Shown here: one piece after another, positions 40,601-55,600 of the stretch
Layout: every line of letters begins with the position of its first letter
How positions within the stretch are numbered: position 1 is the first letter of the stretch
Assembly (NCBI GenBank): GCA_023512835.1
Contig: CM042089.1
Location: 1,827,987-1,891,986, forward strand
Length of the DNA stretch: 64,000 nucleotides
Source of the DNA: Taxillus chinensis
Lineage: Eukaryota > Streptophyta > Magnoliopsida > Santalales > Loranthaceae
Direction of reading: 5' to 3'
Program-made: the position numbers and the translations under genes
The notes under the pieces: generated by a model
The model's database searches: none
What the model saw: the letters and a program-made list of their open reading frames with translations, nothing else
Told to the model about the DNA's origin: nothing

Positions 40601-43600
40601 CCAAGAGTATGAATTCCACCCTAAAGAGAAGCGAGAGTGTAATATGACTCCCTTTAGTAAAAGTAACATCTAAAGAAAAAAAAACTTTACGAAAGAAGAG
40701 TGATAACACTTATTTCCCTTTTGTATGAGAGAGATTCCACAAACATGCATTTCAATGCCTATGGATCAAGTTTGCCCCAATTTGCACTATGAATGCCAAC
40801 AAAAGCAATAAACTCAACGATGTGAGGAACAAGATTATTATTAGTACTTAGATTAGGATAGAAGGTTGAGATTACCTCTATTGGGTTACAAGTTTGTGGG
40901 ACTTTATGAGATGAGTGGTTGGGAAAATAGCTTCTCCCAATGATGCGAGGGAAGAATTATGAGATGAGTGGCTATGAGGATAGCTTCCACCCAAAACAAT
41001 TTAGGAATGTGATTCTAGAAAAGAAAGAGCCCTAGTAAACTCACGAAAATGACCGTTCTTTCGTTCAGTAAGACCCTTTTGTTGAGTATAGACACACATG
41101 CGGATTCGTATATGATTTCTTCCTTCGAAAGTAAGGTGTTAGAGTTTGAAATAATCCCCATCATTGTCAAATCTTGATCTTTTGATACTAAACTCAAATG
41201 GAAAAAAAAAATTGAAAGAAAAATACTAACATTGGATTTTTGTTTAAGTAAAAAATTTCGGATAACACAAGAGTAATTATCAATAAAGGTAGATGAAAAC
41301 ATACTTGAATGAGTCATTGAACAAGAACATGAGGCTTTCAACAGACTAACAAGGAAGAACCGCACCTTTTCAAGCTCTTTATGATTGAGACCATTCAATC
41401 CAACATTTGTTGGTTTCACGAAAACAATATTAACATGGTTGTTGTTCTGTGAAGACTCTCCGCGTTGTCCCCTCCCTTCTACAAGGGTTGCCCATTGTGG
41501 TCGTGATAGAGGTCATTGCAATGGCTAACATAATAATCCTTCTAGCAATGAAAGTTAATCGTGAAGGATAAAAAAAACCAATAATGAAGGCTGGTCTGGC
41601 AATAAATGCCATGAGATAAGGCATGTCCACTGCCAATGAAGGCCGAAAAAGAAAAGAGAGCTTAGGTTTTCCCAATAACCCAGCCTTGACACCATGTGAG
41701 AAATATTGAATTTCTTATCTCACTTCACTTTTTCTCATTTATACAATGGACGAATATATAGACCAATTGACAACCTTCGATCTTACAAAGAATAAATATT
41801 TAGAAACTATGCATAACAATTACAAAAGATAAATACGTCTTGAGAAAAACAAAAGAAACCCTACTATCTCCAATCTAGGCAACTCGAGAGTTAATTTGAC
41901 CCTTTGATTGCTCAATTAATGCTACTAGTTAAAGATCCTTTGATTGCTCCATTAATGTCGTCTATTATGGTTCCTTTGATTGCCCTATTAATGTCATTTG
42001 TTACAATCCCTTCAATTGTCCCATTAATGGCATGAATTACAGTTTAGGAAACCAAACTGAAACTCAAACTCAAACCAACTTCCAACACTCATCATAGGGT
42101 AGTCGCTCCGGTATAAATCATCCTAATGACTGTGAGTTTCTGGTATTAGCTTATCATCTGATAATTGTATCCTTGTTTCTACACTTGTCTTAGTTTATAT
42201 CCCTTGTACCATGTTTAATGCTCTAGCTCACCATGGTTGACACGCAACAATGTCAAACGATTAAACACCAGACAAGTGATGCCATCTCTGACGCCAAACA
42301 ATCTGACACATCTCTTCCTTGGTACCTAGTGCCCACACCAGACAATCTTGACTCAGCTCTTTCCAGAACATCTCTTCCTCGCATATAAGAGGTAGTATTG
42401 TAGTAGGTGTATATTGTTTAAGCACTTTCTCTAATTCTGCCCATTAGAGTTTCTAATGTTACTCGACCAGCTAGGGTATTAAGATTCTAGACTCTTCTTG
42501 TAATGCTACATAAATTAATTCAGTGCCAACATATATAAAATAATCTTGAACCTATTGCCGATATTACGTAAAAGTCAAAAATTTCTATCCACTTTTCATG
42601 ATATCATGCATGAATTAGATATATCATAGCGAATTCTTCAGAAAAAAGTCTTCCACAATAGAATCTGATAAGTGAGATTTTGAGTAAGTGTTTACATAAT
42701 CTTCTTCTGTTCGAAGATATGATTCTCTTTGATAAAAAATGACTATAAATGTGGTACAAAATATACATACATAGTAAGTGAAGTGCTGCAGATACAAAGC
42801 ATGAAAAAGTGTCTATAACTTCCCCACTCGGGCTTACCCCCAACCTAGAGTAGTGAGGTGGGGAAGTAAAATGAACCCTTGTTTATACATGGGTTCCTCC
42901 GGTACAAAATGAGCTACCTCAAACAGGCAAGGTTCGTCTACGTAAGGTGAGTCAGGGCCTAAGATTCAGCCGAAAGACATCTCGATTCGAGTCAGAGTAG
43001 CCGCATAACATCTTATAAAATGTAATAAAATAATAAATACAATTTGTGGTCTCTTTTTTAATTTTTGTCCCTTTATTTTATATTTTTTATTAAGAAATTA
43101 TTTATATTTATGCTGTTTTCTACTTTTGAACATATATTAACTCATATCTTTTTCTATTGTTCTATTCCTTTCTTTCAACATATATGATGATTGGTTGTGC
43201 ATCCTACTAGTGTTAACATGATTTTGTCCTACTCTTTCCAATGCCGGTCTCTCTTCTCCTACCCACGTGTTTTACAAATTTGATAGTTATTTTTATAAAG
43301 AAATTCTTTAGCGTTAAAATTCATAGTCCATCAACTTTGGTATCTAAGGTTTTTGTTAATTGAAATATTTGTCACATATTCATTTCAGACAAAGATTTAA
43401 GGAAAAAAAGTACTATTTCCACTTTACCCATTTTTCTATTTTAATTAATCATTTTAATTATCACATTGATTGACTTGACTTGTAATCAATGTGTTCATTT
43501 CTCATGAAGAATGCAATCACAACAAGAATTAGTAAATTAGTAAATCAGTAAATCAAATTGGATGGCAGTATTGGAAACCTAAGCAAAAATGGTTTAAAAA

Positions 43601-46600
43601 GAAACAAGACAACTATTCCGAGGCAAATGAAAATAGAAACTGGGACACCTAAGTTGGAGGAGTAAAATATTTCAGTATCAAATTATGTGACCAGTGATTC
43701 AGTCATGATAATTCCTCCCTACAAATTTAGATTCCACAGCTATATTCTTACACGAAATACATTTTTAAAAAACTATCATTGATATTTGTGCCCCTCAAAA
43801 TCTAAGCATGCTATGGATATCAACTATTTTATTTATTTTGATAAGCTCAAAACCGAAATACACATTTTCTATGATTTTCTAAAAATAATACAATTTCACA
43901 CAGATAACTGGCAACACTTAATGTTATTAGAAAATGGAAATCCAACAAGCAGATTAGTTTGTCATATTATTAAAGAGATTATACCTTCGTCACGCAGTTA
44001 ATGCATGTAATGAGAGCTCTCTCATCCTCAGTAACCAGTAAAGGGACAACAACCTACAACATGAGAAAATGAGAATGCGCATGTATAGGTAAACAAAGGA
44101 TACTCGATCAAATTTCAAAATTACATACACTCAGGCATCTGAGAGGTTCAAACTGAGATAAGACAGTAGTCAAACAGTGTTCTGCTTCATTTGAAACCTG
44201 GGAAAAAAAAAATAGCCTGAAGCAGAAAGAAAAACAGGATTAATGGAAACATGTTAAAACAGATATTTACTTTTGGAATAATGTCCTTTGCTATCCGAAG
44301 CAGTTTTTCAATTACAATCTCAACAGAATCTTCCATGGCATCCTTCTGAAACATTTAAAAAACAAGAACAGGTTATCAGGATGAACACAATCATAGAGAG
44401 ATCCAATCTCCAGTAAAGTTGAAAGTATCCAGAGATTATCAATGAAGCAAAATGATTATTCCCCAACAAAACAAGGGTCTAACAGACCTGATTTCTAAGC
44501 ATTTCAACTATCAATGAGAGCGCAAGTTCCCGCACTGAAGAGTCTGAATCATCCAATGCCTCGAGGACAACTGTCAAAATCTGGTTGAAGTACTGCAGAA
44601 TTTGCTAAAACCAGTCAACTATCATAATCACATTTTAAGGACAAATTGAAACTGCAACAGGCAATGATATTTCATCACTCATAGTGGATGGTCAGTTTTA
44701 TGAAAAATCAAATACAAACTAAGTCCAGGATAAACATAATCACATACCAAATTTCTCACTAGGACCACAAAATTCAAGGGATCTCCAGTCAAGGAGGCAC
44801 AAGAAGGGAGGGGTAGAGAACACGATAACAAGCAAAAAATAAATTTCAACTGAAAACAAGAAGGGAGGGGTAGAGGAGAGAAAATGGAGGAACCATGTTG
44901 GAAGAATTTATCAGAGAGAGAGAGACAGAGAAAGGAACTCATGCTGGAAGTTGGTCATATGGGTATTGGGAATTAACATTGACTGAGGGCACAGGAACCT
45001 AGTAACGCCCCGAGATAAATTGAACTCAAATGACTTGAATCTAGATATCATTCATACCTTATTCCAGACAGAGTGATCATTAACAACAGAAGCCTCAATC
45101 AACTGCTGCAGTGCATTAAGCTTGCTCATAGTAGGATTTTCATCATTACCATTGCAAGCCTGGATACAGAAAAAGGCATCCTAAGTTTCTCTTTAGCTCT
45201 AGTTTCAATTACAAGGTAACAGAAACAAAATCTAGAATGAAAAGATAATCTAAATTACAGAACTTACCAGGTGAAGAATTTGAGGAATGCTAGGTCCAGT
45301 TTCAGGAGCGGAGTTCATCTTCATAGACGCAGGTTTAAAATAATTAGGCTCTACCTCAGGTGCAGCTTCAGTATCAAGACCATTGATGATAGTGACCCCA
45401 AGTGGATCAGGATTGGTTAGTCCATTATGTTTCAAACGCAGAGTAGGTAAACCCTCTACACTATCTGCATTTTCCATCCGACTGGTCCATGTTCCCAAGC
45501 TTTCGCCCACTGCATTACTTGAGTGGTTCAAATCCGTCATTTTAGAGAGAACATCATTGCTTGAACTTAACTCAAGATTCTCATACAAATGGGCTTGGAT
45601 TTCATCAGAAGCAGCATGGGCAATGCTACCCATGCTTATGGTTGAATTTTGAGCAGTCGCCCACTTCTTACCACTATCACCATCTATGGAACCGGCAGAA
45701 TAGCGACCAAAATACTGACTTTTCTTTGACCCTCCAATATATCCATCTTCAGAAGATGTTCCAACAGCGTCAGATGGATCATAAGAAAATTTTTGCCTCC
45801 GTTCTTTCTTACTCTGCAAAAAGTTCATTAGGTCCACTTCTATTCGAGGGGTGTATTGCTTAAAGGAACGTCTCAAAAAATTTTGCTCTTCGACTGATAA
45901 ACTAATTATGAAATTCAAGACTGCCACAGAATCAAAGTTGGAGTACACTGATATGAAACACGTTATAGCTGCTTCCTTCAACTTCACTTTTTTATCACGG
46001 ATCATCGGTGTCAACTTCGCAAGCCATAACTTCAAGATGCCACTATTACAACAGCCTTCAGAATTCACATGATGCTTCTTGAAAGAGTTAATAGCAAATT
46101 CAATAACTGCCAATTTGGCTTTAGGTGACCGCTGCTCATCTAGTGACCGTAGCAAAGCAGGTAGAAGAGAATCAATACCATAAGTCTTGCTTACAATTTC
46201 TAATGTTGTGGTAGAAGGTAACCTCACTAATTCCTTCGGATCAATTAGCCGTGAGAAAACATAAGGTAAGATTCTTTCCATATAACTTTCAAACGGCTTT
46301 CGGCATGGTGGAATTATGTCTGCAAGTGCTGATAAAGCTGCCTGAGCAACCTTATGGTGGGGATCATCCAAGTGTCGAAAGAACAATTTCATGACCTTCT
46401 CAAAACTCTGAGTAACTTCCAGAATGCCTTTTGGGCCTTGCTGCAATAAAGACCGGAGATAATTAAAAGCAGCAACTCTAACGGACCAATCAGAAGTTGA
46501 ATTAAGTCCCTGGCTTAGAGCATCATTGAGAGATGATGGACCATCCACAAAGCCTGACATCTCACCAAGCGGCAACTGACTATCATCGAAACTCTTTTTC

Positions 46601-49600
46601 CTACCAGCCACATGCTTCCTCACAAGTGGTCTCTGGAAATTAGGAACACCACTGTTTTGTGAATCCTTGAAATTTGAATCTCTATAGGTTGTGTCTAAGT
46701 AATGCCTACCAATGTGAGAGTCCACAAATCGTGTACTTTCCTTAATACTAGTGTTCTCTTCAAAAGAAGCCCGTTCTTGCATTCTTTCAGCCACTCTCCT
46801 AGAAGGGTAAGATGAAAGCGCAGGCAACGATTTCTCATTTGATGTATTATTACGGTACAATAGCTTACCAGAATCTTTGGAAGCATGAATTTGACTGATA
46901 ATATCAGACAAAACCAGGCCACGGTTGCCGCCTTTGGTGGCATCAGGTGTATTTAACTCCTCCAATGAAGATTTTGCAAGACTATTTGAAGCAGAAACAG
47001 CAAGAGGGAATGGAGGATCACGAGATGACGGAGGTTCAACTCCTGCACTAGGAGTAATAAGAGCAGAATTTAGCTGTTCTTAAATATTTTTGAAGTCAGA
47101 AAACATACTGAAAATTATTGATAAAAAGAAATATTTTACAATCCAAATGGGAAGTTAATAAAATACCTAGATCCAGACTAGATGACTGGGGAATCGTAGA
47201 ATTACGCTTCTCAGATAAATCCAACCCGCGGAGCATGCTTTCAATGGCCGTAACCTTTTGATTGCTTGCATGTAGAACACTTTCTAGACTACGTTCACCA
47301 CCCTTATTATGTGACTTCACCTGTGACTGAAGCAATCCAGAAGAGAGAGATGATCCTGAGGCCAGGTTCAAATTTCTATCCATTGCCACAATAGCCGAAG
47401 TTCCATACCCAGGAAGGCTTGAAGGAGCAGATGCTTGAGATGCAAAGGACAACGGTGCACTCCTCTCACGAAGAGCAGGTGAGGCGTGTCGTCTATGCAT
47501 GCCACCATCCTCGTCATTTATTATCTACGAAAAACAAAATGTCACTCCATAGTTTTAAGAATAAAGATCAGATGAGATTATTTGAAATAGAAAAGCATGT
47601 ACCCTTTGAATAACAGGGTCAAAGGATAAAAATAATCTGCGGGAGCGTTCTGGCCAGGTTTTTGTAAACATTCTGTAGCAAGTTCTTGCAGTGGATCGCA
47701 CCTAACAAGTAGCAATGTGTTCAGTATGTGTTTCACTTTTGATGAGAAAGGAGCAAAATACAAGTATTCTTAGGTAGGGACATTTAACAAGAAGTCGCTT
47801 TTTCACTTCATGAGGAAACCTAAAGCCATTTAAAATATGTGTGAATCTTGACAATAAAGTGAATGACATGATACCAACTGTAGAAATGCACTGACAATAA
47901 GTACAGAAAGTAAACAAGAACCCCATATTTAAATAAAAATAAAGGGAGCATGATGGTATTATTTTTGAAAATAGAATTATTTTTTAAAATATTGAGCTCG
48001 ACGAATTTAAAAGTATTTATGAGTAGTGAAAATTCATTTGAAACCCATAATTTTAAAAAATAATAGTTTTTTTAAAAATAAAACAATATTGCCAAAAAGT
48101 GCCAAAAATTCCCACAATCAGGATATGCATAGAGCAACATATATAGAGTAAAAAACTATTGAATTTTGGAAAGGGCACCTTTAGTGTCTTACAGTGCATC
48201 AACAGCAAAAAATCAAAGGGCAACTAAATCAATAATTCTGTTACAATTACCTCACTCATAGCATCTCCAACACAACATTTAATAAGGTCTTCATACAGGT
48301 CAGCTGATCTTTGTATTTCTGGTTCATCAGCCCAATATTCTAGAATTAGAAGTGCATATTCACAGCACCTGCAAAAAAGAAGAGAACAGTCAAAATAAAT
48401 AACGAATTACATTAACCTTGGGACAAAGAAATAACCACACCTTGCACGGAGAATAGCACTACGATCATTCTTTGCACAATCAGCTATTCGGGGAAGCACA
48501 CGGGCAACTTTACAGTTACGCAACATCTGGAAAAGCAAGAAGCATGCAATAACAGTAGTGTAAACTTTAATTCAGAATACAAACAATAAAAACACAAGCA
48601 CTACCGTTTTGATACAGTTATCTGCAGACTCTGCAATCACAAGTACTGTTATCACAACCAGCTTGAAAAGGACCTGCAATTCCAAATCAGATTCAGATAA
48701 GCAGTTTTAAGCATGCCTACGATGTTCAAGTAATTACTTAGTTTGTTCCAAAAAATACTTACTGGAATGAGCATCTCAGCACATGCCTCAAAATCTCCAA
48801 GAAGGTCCTTGGATAAAAAGCACAACAGATGGCAAGCCTTAAAAAGTGAAAACATCAAAATAAGTAAAAGATAAAACCTTAAAAACATAGAATTAAAATG
48901 AATGATTATTTTAACATAGAAATTAAAGTTATGAAATTTTGAACGTGATTAGGCAAAAATGCATAAATCATAACTCATTTCACAACAGCAACATTGACTG
49001 GCAACAGCAACATTGACTGGCAGCTTAACCATGAAAAAGAAATTTCTGTTTTCTAAATCCTACAGCATAAATCTTATCCTTTTTTCTCAAATGATGTGGG
49101 TGAGATATCCTAAAGATTAAAATAAAAAGTAAAACAGCCATTTTTATTATCATGCTCAATGTTCAAACAAACATTTTAAAGAAATTTAAATATGCCAAAT
49201 TCTGACAAAACTACCATTTAGGTCCATAAAATGAATGCTGTGTTCAGGTAGTAGGCTTTTGGCTTTCCCATTTTATCAGGAAAAAAATTATTCAGAAAAA
49301 AGACTTATATAAATGACATGAGGAGGATATATCATAAAGCTATTGGTACAAGAAAATCCCCTAACAACAACAAGATTAAGACAAAGAGCCCAAAAATCCT
49401 CTTTCAGCCATTGGATTGAACTTATCAGACCCTCAAAAACCCACTAGTTCCTCTCTCTCCACAAAGCCCAAAAAACCAACAGGACAATCAATCATTTCGG
49501 ACAAGACAGCCAAAGGCCAGACCAGGCCACAATTTCAGCCCCTGTTGTCTCAGCAGTAACCCACTGAATACTCACATTAGAAAAAACAAAAGCCCACAGC

Positions 49601-52600
49601 TGAGAAGCCCAACAACAGTAAGGAGGAAATGGTCCACCTGTTCACTAGCATGAAGGCTTTCCCATTATGTGACACTGCACAGTTAGTAGGGTGCCCATTA
49701 AGTGGACGGTGTTCATAAAAAGTCCCACAATCCAAATCAATACACAATAATTAATGTAAGAATAGTTTACAATCTTTGGACATCCTATTTACATTAAATT
49801 TTAGCCCTTCATAGTAGACAGCCTAAAATGGTGAACAAAATCCTTCGAACGGGAAGGTCACCCATAATGGCAGTATGGCACGCATGGATTCTTGCAAAAA
49901 AGACATGCAAATATTGAAGGGCGCCTAAAAGGCACAGTCCCGGTAATCTGAACACAGAGCTTGTCACCTAAACGAAACAGAAACTCTAATAAATTCAGTA
50001 AGTGTTCCATGTTTGTACTTGAGAACTTTTTTAGATACCCCTGAGCTTTATTACATGGATGGTGTGACTTTATTCTATAGCACTTGACATTCTTTCAAGT
50101 ACTAGTAAACCAAGGCCAAGGAAAAACTATGACAAAAAAATCTACATGTCATTATAAAGCCTTAAAATGGAACAGAAAAGTCACACCTGTTTCACTATGC
50201 TAGATCTTCGATCAGATAACTGAGCACTTAGTGGCCCAACAAGCTGCTTTAGAAGTCCACGGAAACAAGGGTATTCAACAGCACCTGATAATAAGAATGC
50301 ATATGAAACAGAGATCAAATTCTCCAGCTTAATTAAATCATTACAACCCGATACCATAACTTAACCTGATATAAAAAAGCACAGATTCTTCTTTAAAAAC
50401 CTTTTGGCTTTGATGGGTAAATAAGAAAATGAAATGTGGAGCTGTGACAGTCAAACCATTCAAAATATTCTAAGTTTAAGAATAAAATAGTAAATCACTT
50501 TGGCATTCCTTAAAGTAGCATAATTAATTTGAAACATGGTCATGGGAAATCTCAAGTCCGATGACATACATTCAAAGAATTTGAAATAGGCCATCAGCAA
50601 AAAGGAGAGCAAGAGGGGAGTAAACATACCTCCACAGACAAGACCCTCAACTCTTTGCATGGCAGCAATACGGATGGCCCAATCCTTTTCCGGCACAAGG
50701 GTAGTAGCGATTTTCTCAAATTCACGTACAAGTTCTTTTTCTGAGTAAACTTTAACTGGTTCTATAGGTTTCTCTGTGACATCACTTTCTCCTGCCAAGC
50801 AAAAAAAAAAATTGAAAAAGCAAAAGAAAAAAATAGCCATTTAAAATGAAGGGAAAAAATATATAGAAATCTACAAATAACATATTAATAACTGGGGAAT
50901 ATATTGTTAAATAACATATTATTCAGACTAAGGAATAATACAGAAAATACACAAACACACAAACATAAAACCTGTTGCATATTTCCGACAACTAAATTCC
51001 ACTTTCCAGAATTTTAGAACGCGGAAAAAAATTAAAATCCAATAAAAAATGAATTTTTTTACATTATTTGAATATTAAATCTTATAGAACACAAATTGAA
51101 AGATAAACTCACAGAAAGAGCAACTATATCTATTTGAATGTCATTTATAATACTTGTAAAAGAAGCCCGCTCCATTAATAAAATTATAAAACCAGCTTTC
51201 AATAACATAGAATATAAATCCGATCATCCCAAAAAGCTTAAAGATATTCCATATCCGTCACTAACTATTTAAGTGACTTCAGTTCCTATTAGAAAGATTT
51301 GTATTCAATTTATTTTTTATAAATTGATGGTTCTTATATAGTGTATTTGACAGACTGCGTGTTAGGAAATTAATCTTCTAGTCAGTTTTTTAATAAATTA
51401 TAATCATTCAGAGAGAAAAACAGTGCTAAATGCTCAACAACTTCGCAAACTCCCCACACTAAACAATTATTTGACTTCTTTTGAGTCAAAGACGAGGAAC
51501 AAGAAGTAGTGCTTGTCATGATTTACAGCACAAAACTCGTCTAACCATCAAAATTATTCATGATTGAATCAAGTTTGAGCTACTCTAGTAGGGCTGCAAC
51601 AGGCAAAGTTAAATTCAAGTACATATCCCTTTCATTGTGACATGTTGGATGGCTGTTATCACTCCTTATTTCTTGATTTCTGATATCTCAGCCTTTCTCT
51701 TCGTTGAATATTCCTTTTCTTTTTATGTTTGCGTCTTTTCTTTATTATAAAATGGGTTTATTAAGATACATATTGCGGAAGATTATCAATCACAATTTGG
51801 AACGTGTAGACGTTTTCAAATGAATGTGTATATTGAAGGATGCAAGTACATGTACATTCCAAACTACAAAAATCCAGTTTATTAATGTAAGTGAATTTAG
51901 TAGGGGACTTATTTGGTGTTGTTCTTGATTTTAGGATTTTTTTTTTGAAATAAAATATTTATATATATATAATTTTAAAACATAAAAAGAGGAAATCACA
52001 GAAATAGAATAGTTGGTGTCATTGTTCGTACCTAAAACTGTCATATTAAAAATAAATAAATAAATACTATTAATACTGAATGTACTTTCTTTTTTCCAAA
52101 AATACCCTTAAGAATCTATGGTAGATGCATAATAATTGAAATAATTTCTACCAATAAGTGCTATGGAAACTGCTCATAAACTGGTGTCCCTTTATAAACT
52201 TCTTTAAAATAAAAATAAAAAATACCCAGGCATCCGTATGCATGTGTGAGCAGTCACCAGTAATACGAATGCACCTACAGTGTCTGGCCTTTCTTGTATT
52301 AAGAATGACATCAACTTTAATAAAAATAATAAGAATAAAAAAAAGTAAGTGGACATTTTATCCAGGTCCCAAGCTGTCCGTAAAATCTCAACACATGGTT
52401 TGCAAAGTGTCCAAGAAAACGAAAGTGATCGGAAAGAGCTCAGGCACCTTAGCGATAAAGTGCTCACAAAACAACCAAAGCATAACGTAATTAAGATTAA
52501 TATAAACTCAAAAAAACATAACAAAGGGTACAAGTGCATGTCATTAGTACATAAAAAAGCAAAGTTCTATGCAAAATATAATAGATATATAAAAAAAATT

Positions 52601-55600
52601 AAATTAACATTATTACCTAATTAATAATATTAATAAATATTCAATTCAAATAATAAAACAATCCAAAAAAAATCAAATAATAATTGTTTAAATTCAAATT
52701 ACCATCAAAATTGAAAACGAAGAGATGAAATTTTAGACAATAGCATCAATTTATTAAATTAAAAATAGATTCATCACTAAATCTAATAATATCAAATTAC
52801 TCAAAAATCAAAATTATTAACTATATACCAAAACCAACTGTTAGACTCAATTATACAATCATACAAGAACGCCCAAGCGGGGAAAATGTGAAGAGAACAA
52901 AAAATCTGAAAGAATTAGCAGCAGTTGTCATGGCTTATTCTCAAGAAAACAAAAACAAAAACAAACTACGCTTTGCCAACTAAGCATCCTAAATTTGATA
53001 AAAAAAAGGCCGCTTTTCTCTCATTTTCAAAGCTTAGTTGGATGCTTAAGCAACACTTTGACAACTATGTCTCAAACATTCACTAAATTGTAAGTCGCTT
53101 TTTCCTTCATGCAGTGCATGTGCCCAAAAAAAAAATCTAAATTTCTAACCTCCAAAGAGAGAGACTTCACGGGTGGAGCTTTTAGCCTTTGGACTGCTTT
53201 TCTTCGTGTTAAGGCTGACAGACCTCACCTCACTCGTTACAAAACTACCTACAAGGCCATCTGAAGAGTGGCCTTTTGGATCAATCCTCTCTAGCCTGGC
53301 ATTGATATCCTTTAGCTGCAGTAGCATATAGTACATATAGATATTAAATAAAGGATTATTGCGAATGAGGCAGCAGCTAGAAATAGAAATACTTTCAGTT
53401 TGAGAATCACCATTGATGTTGGAAGAAGATGCCGTTGGAGTTCATCCCGGAACTGAGACCCAGCCTGTGTGTACATTTCCTAAAGGGAGCAAATTTATTG
53501 TTAGATTAGAGTGCAATCTCAACTTTGAAAACCAAGAGTAGAAATAGATGACCACAATGCATTTAAGTGAGGTTAGTGTCCACAGAAGCCAAAAATATAT
53601 TTTAAAAATGATAACCAAAACAAATTTTTTGTCGGATAACCGAAAAATACATTAAAAAATTAATCAATCAATTAATTAACTTCAATTAAATTAAAGCTGA
53701 CAATTTTTGATCCTGCGATTACTTATCACATACTCCACAGGACCACAGCACTGCAAAACTAGTTAAAACTTTTCCCGCCAAAAAAATATCATAGGCTACA
53801 TGTATAACATAAACCTAAAAGTTTTTTAAAATAAATTAGAGAAAAAAAATGGCATTAATCATAATGAATGAATCATCCTCATATTACAATTCTTCTGATT
53901 ATCAAACTTAACGTGAAAACTATGTTTGCTGCTCTACATTAATTAGTGCAGGAGAAATTATCCTGCCTAAAAAGTAATTATACCATTCCTGAAGCTTCTT
54001 ATCATAAGAAATAATGATAGATAACATTCAGCAATGAGATGAAATTATTTCTCATGAGCTCCATTTATAAGCACACAATCTTTTTTCCTCTCGTGTTATA
54101 CACCATAGAGGAAGGCCTCAAGGGATTAAAAAAACTTAGTAATTCAATTATTTCTCATATTCAAGGTAACAAGAACAGATCCAATTCTGCAAGCTGAAAA
54201 TATAAACCAACTACAATAAATAAGCCAATGCATAATTAGTATGAGAGAAAGTTTCCCTAGTAAAATATAGTTATACAATTCATGAAGTTTATAGGCAGAA
54301 AAAATAATGATAGATATCATTCTGAAATAAGATGAAAATATTTCTCATTAACACTATTTATTAGCAGGTGATGCTGATGCATAATTTTTTTTCCTCTTTT
54401 TTATAAGCCATAGAGACAGGGAAACATATGAGAAATAAAAAAAACTTAGTAATACAATTATTTATCATGATATAGGTAACAAAAACACATCCAAAACTGC
54501 CCACTGAAAATATATACCAACAACACGAAAAGGGGTCAATGCAGTTGCAGTGTGTATTACCAACCTCAATGCACAATATAGCTGCTTCCCTAACAGTATA
54601 ATTTGAGTCATTCAACATCTGTAAAATCTGACCACCCAAAGAAAATTAGAAGAAAATGACAACTGAGAACCCATCAAAATCTTAGCAAAAAGATTAAATA
54701 TGCAGTAATCTGACACTTTAGACAGCCAATGATCATACTGAAGGAAGAATAACTCGCTGAAGAGTAAGCTCTGTAGAAGCAAAGAGACCAATTGCAGACG
54801 TTACAGTCCGAGCAAACTCTTCTCGAACTCTCCAGCTCTTGTGTGACCATGCAAAAGATCCTGCCCTTTCAATAATAATTGTTGGAGAAGAAACCTGAAA
54901 TGCAAGTTTATTGTGAACATTTTTCTCATTCCACTTCATTCTTTTCACCTCTGTCTAAAAATTGTCAAACAAAAATAAAACATAACATTACCAGAATGTT
55001 TGTAGAACCTGATACACATGCAAGTTTATCATGATCATGTTTCTCATTCTCATACTACTTGATTCTCTACACCTCTTTCTATGAGTTATCTAACAAGCAT
55101 AAAACAGAAATATTACCCAGAACATTTGTAGACAGCAATTTCACTAATTTTTTAATCTACAACCACCATGATTAGTTAATGCTTCTCACCAAAAAAATAA
55201 TAATAATACATTTGATACATTGTTATTTTAAAAAACATGATTATTTTTATTAACATAACTTGAATGTTTTTAAAAACAGCATAATAAATAAATTTAAAAT
55301 TATTTAATTTCATAATTTGGTTTTCAAAATATGTGAGTTTCATATTTATTTTTAAAAATTATTTCTAATTGTTTTCTGTTTTCAAATATAAACTCAATTT
55401 TATCTGAGAACTCAAATAATTTTTTTATTTTTTCCTATTTTATTATGTGAACTCACAATATTATATTTTTTTTATTTTTTATTTACTCAATTTTAAAAAA
55501 TAACTTTTTTTTCAAATACAATCTATCTCTTACTAAACGGAAATTATTTTCGTATTAGAATTCAAAACAAACTCCAATAGAAAACAAAAATTGAAACTCA

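Larger units (their letters stand above)
38917..43984. other. 5.1-kb penultimate intron of CLASP
   Basis: Lies between exons ending CINCVTK and starting LVGRLSQEE. It holds a truncated copia element (about 39750-42087). A moderately GC-rich stretch near 42820-43010 looks like further transposon debris but was not classified. Confidence 0.85.

Noticed and set aside
41015..41675. 134- and 81-codon frames as possible genes
   Set aside because: They are decayed pieces of the copia element, with typical integrase-region phrases.
42840..43010. Possible tRNA-derived SINE (B-box-like GATTCGAGTC)
   Set aside because: The only A-box-like motif is about 140 bp away, too far for a Pol III internal promoter, and no target duplication was seen.
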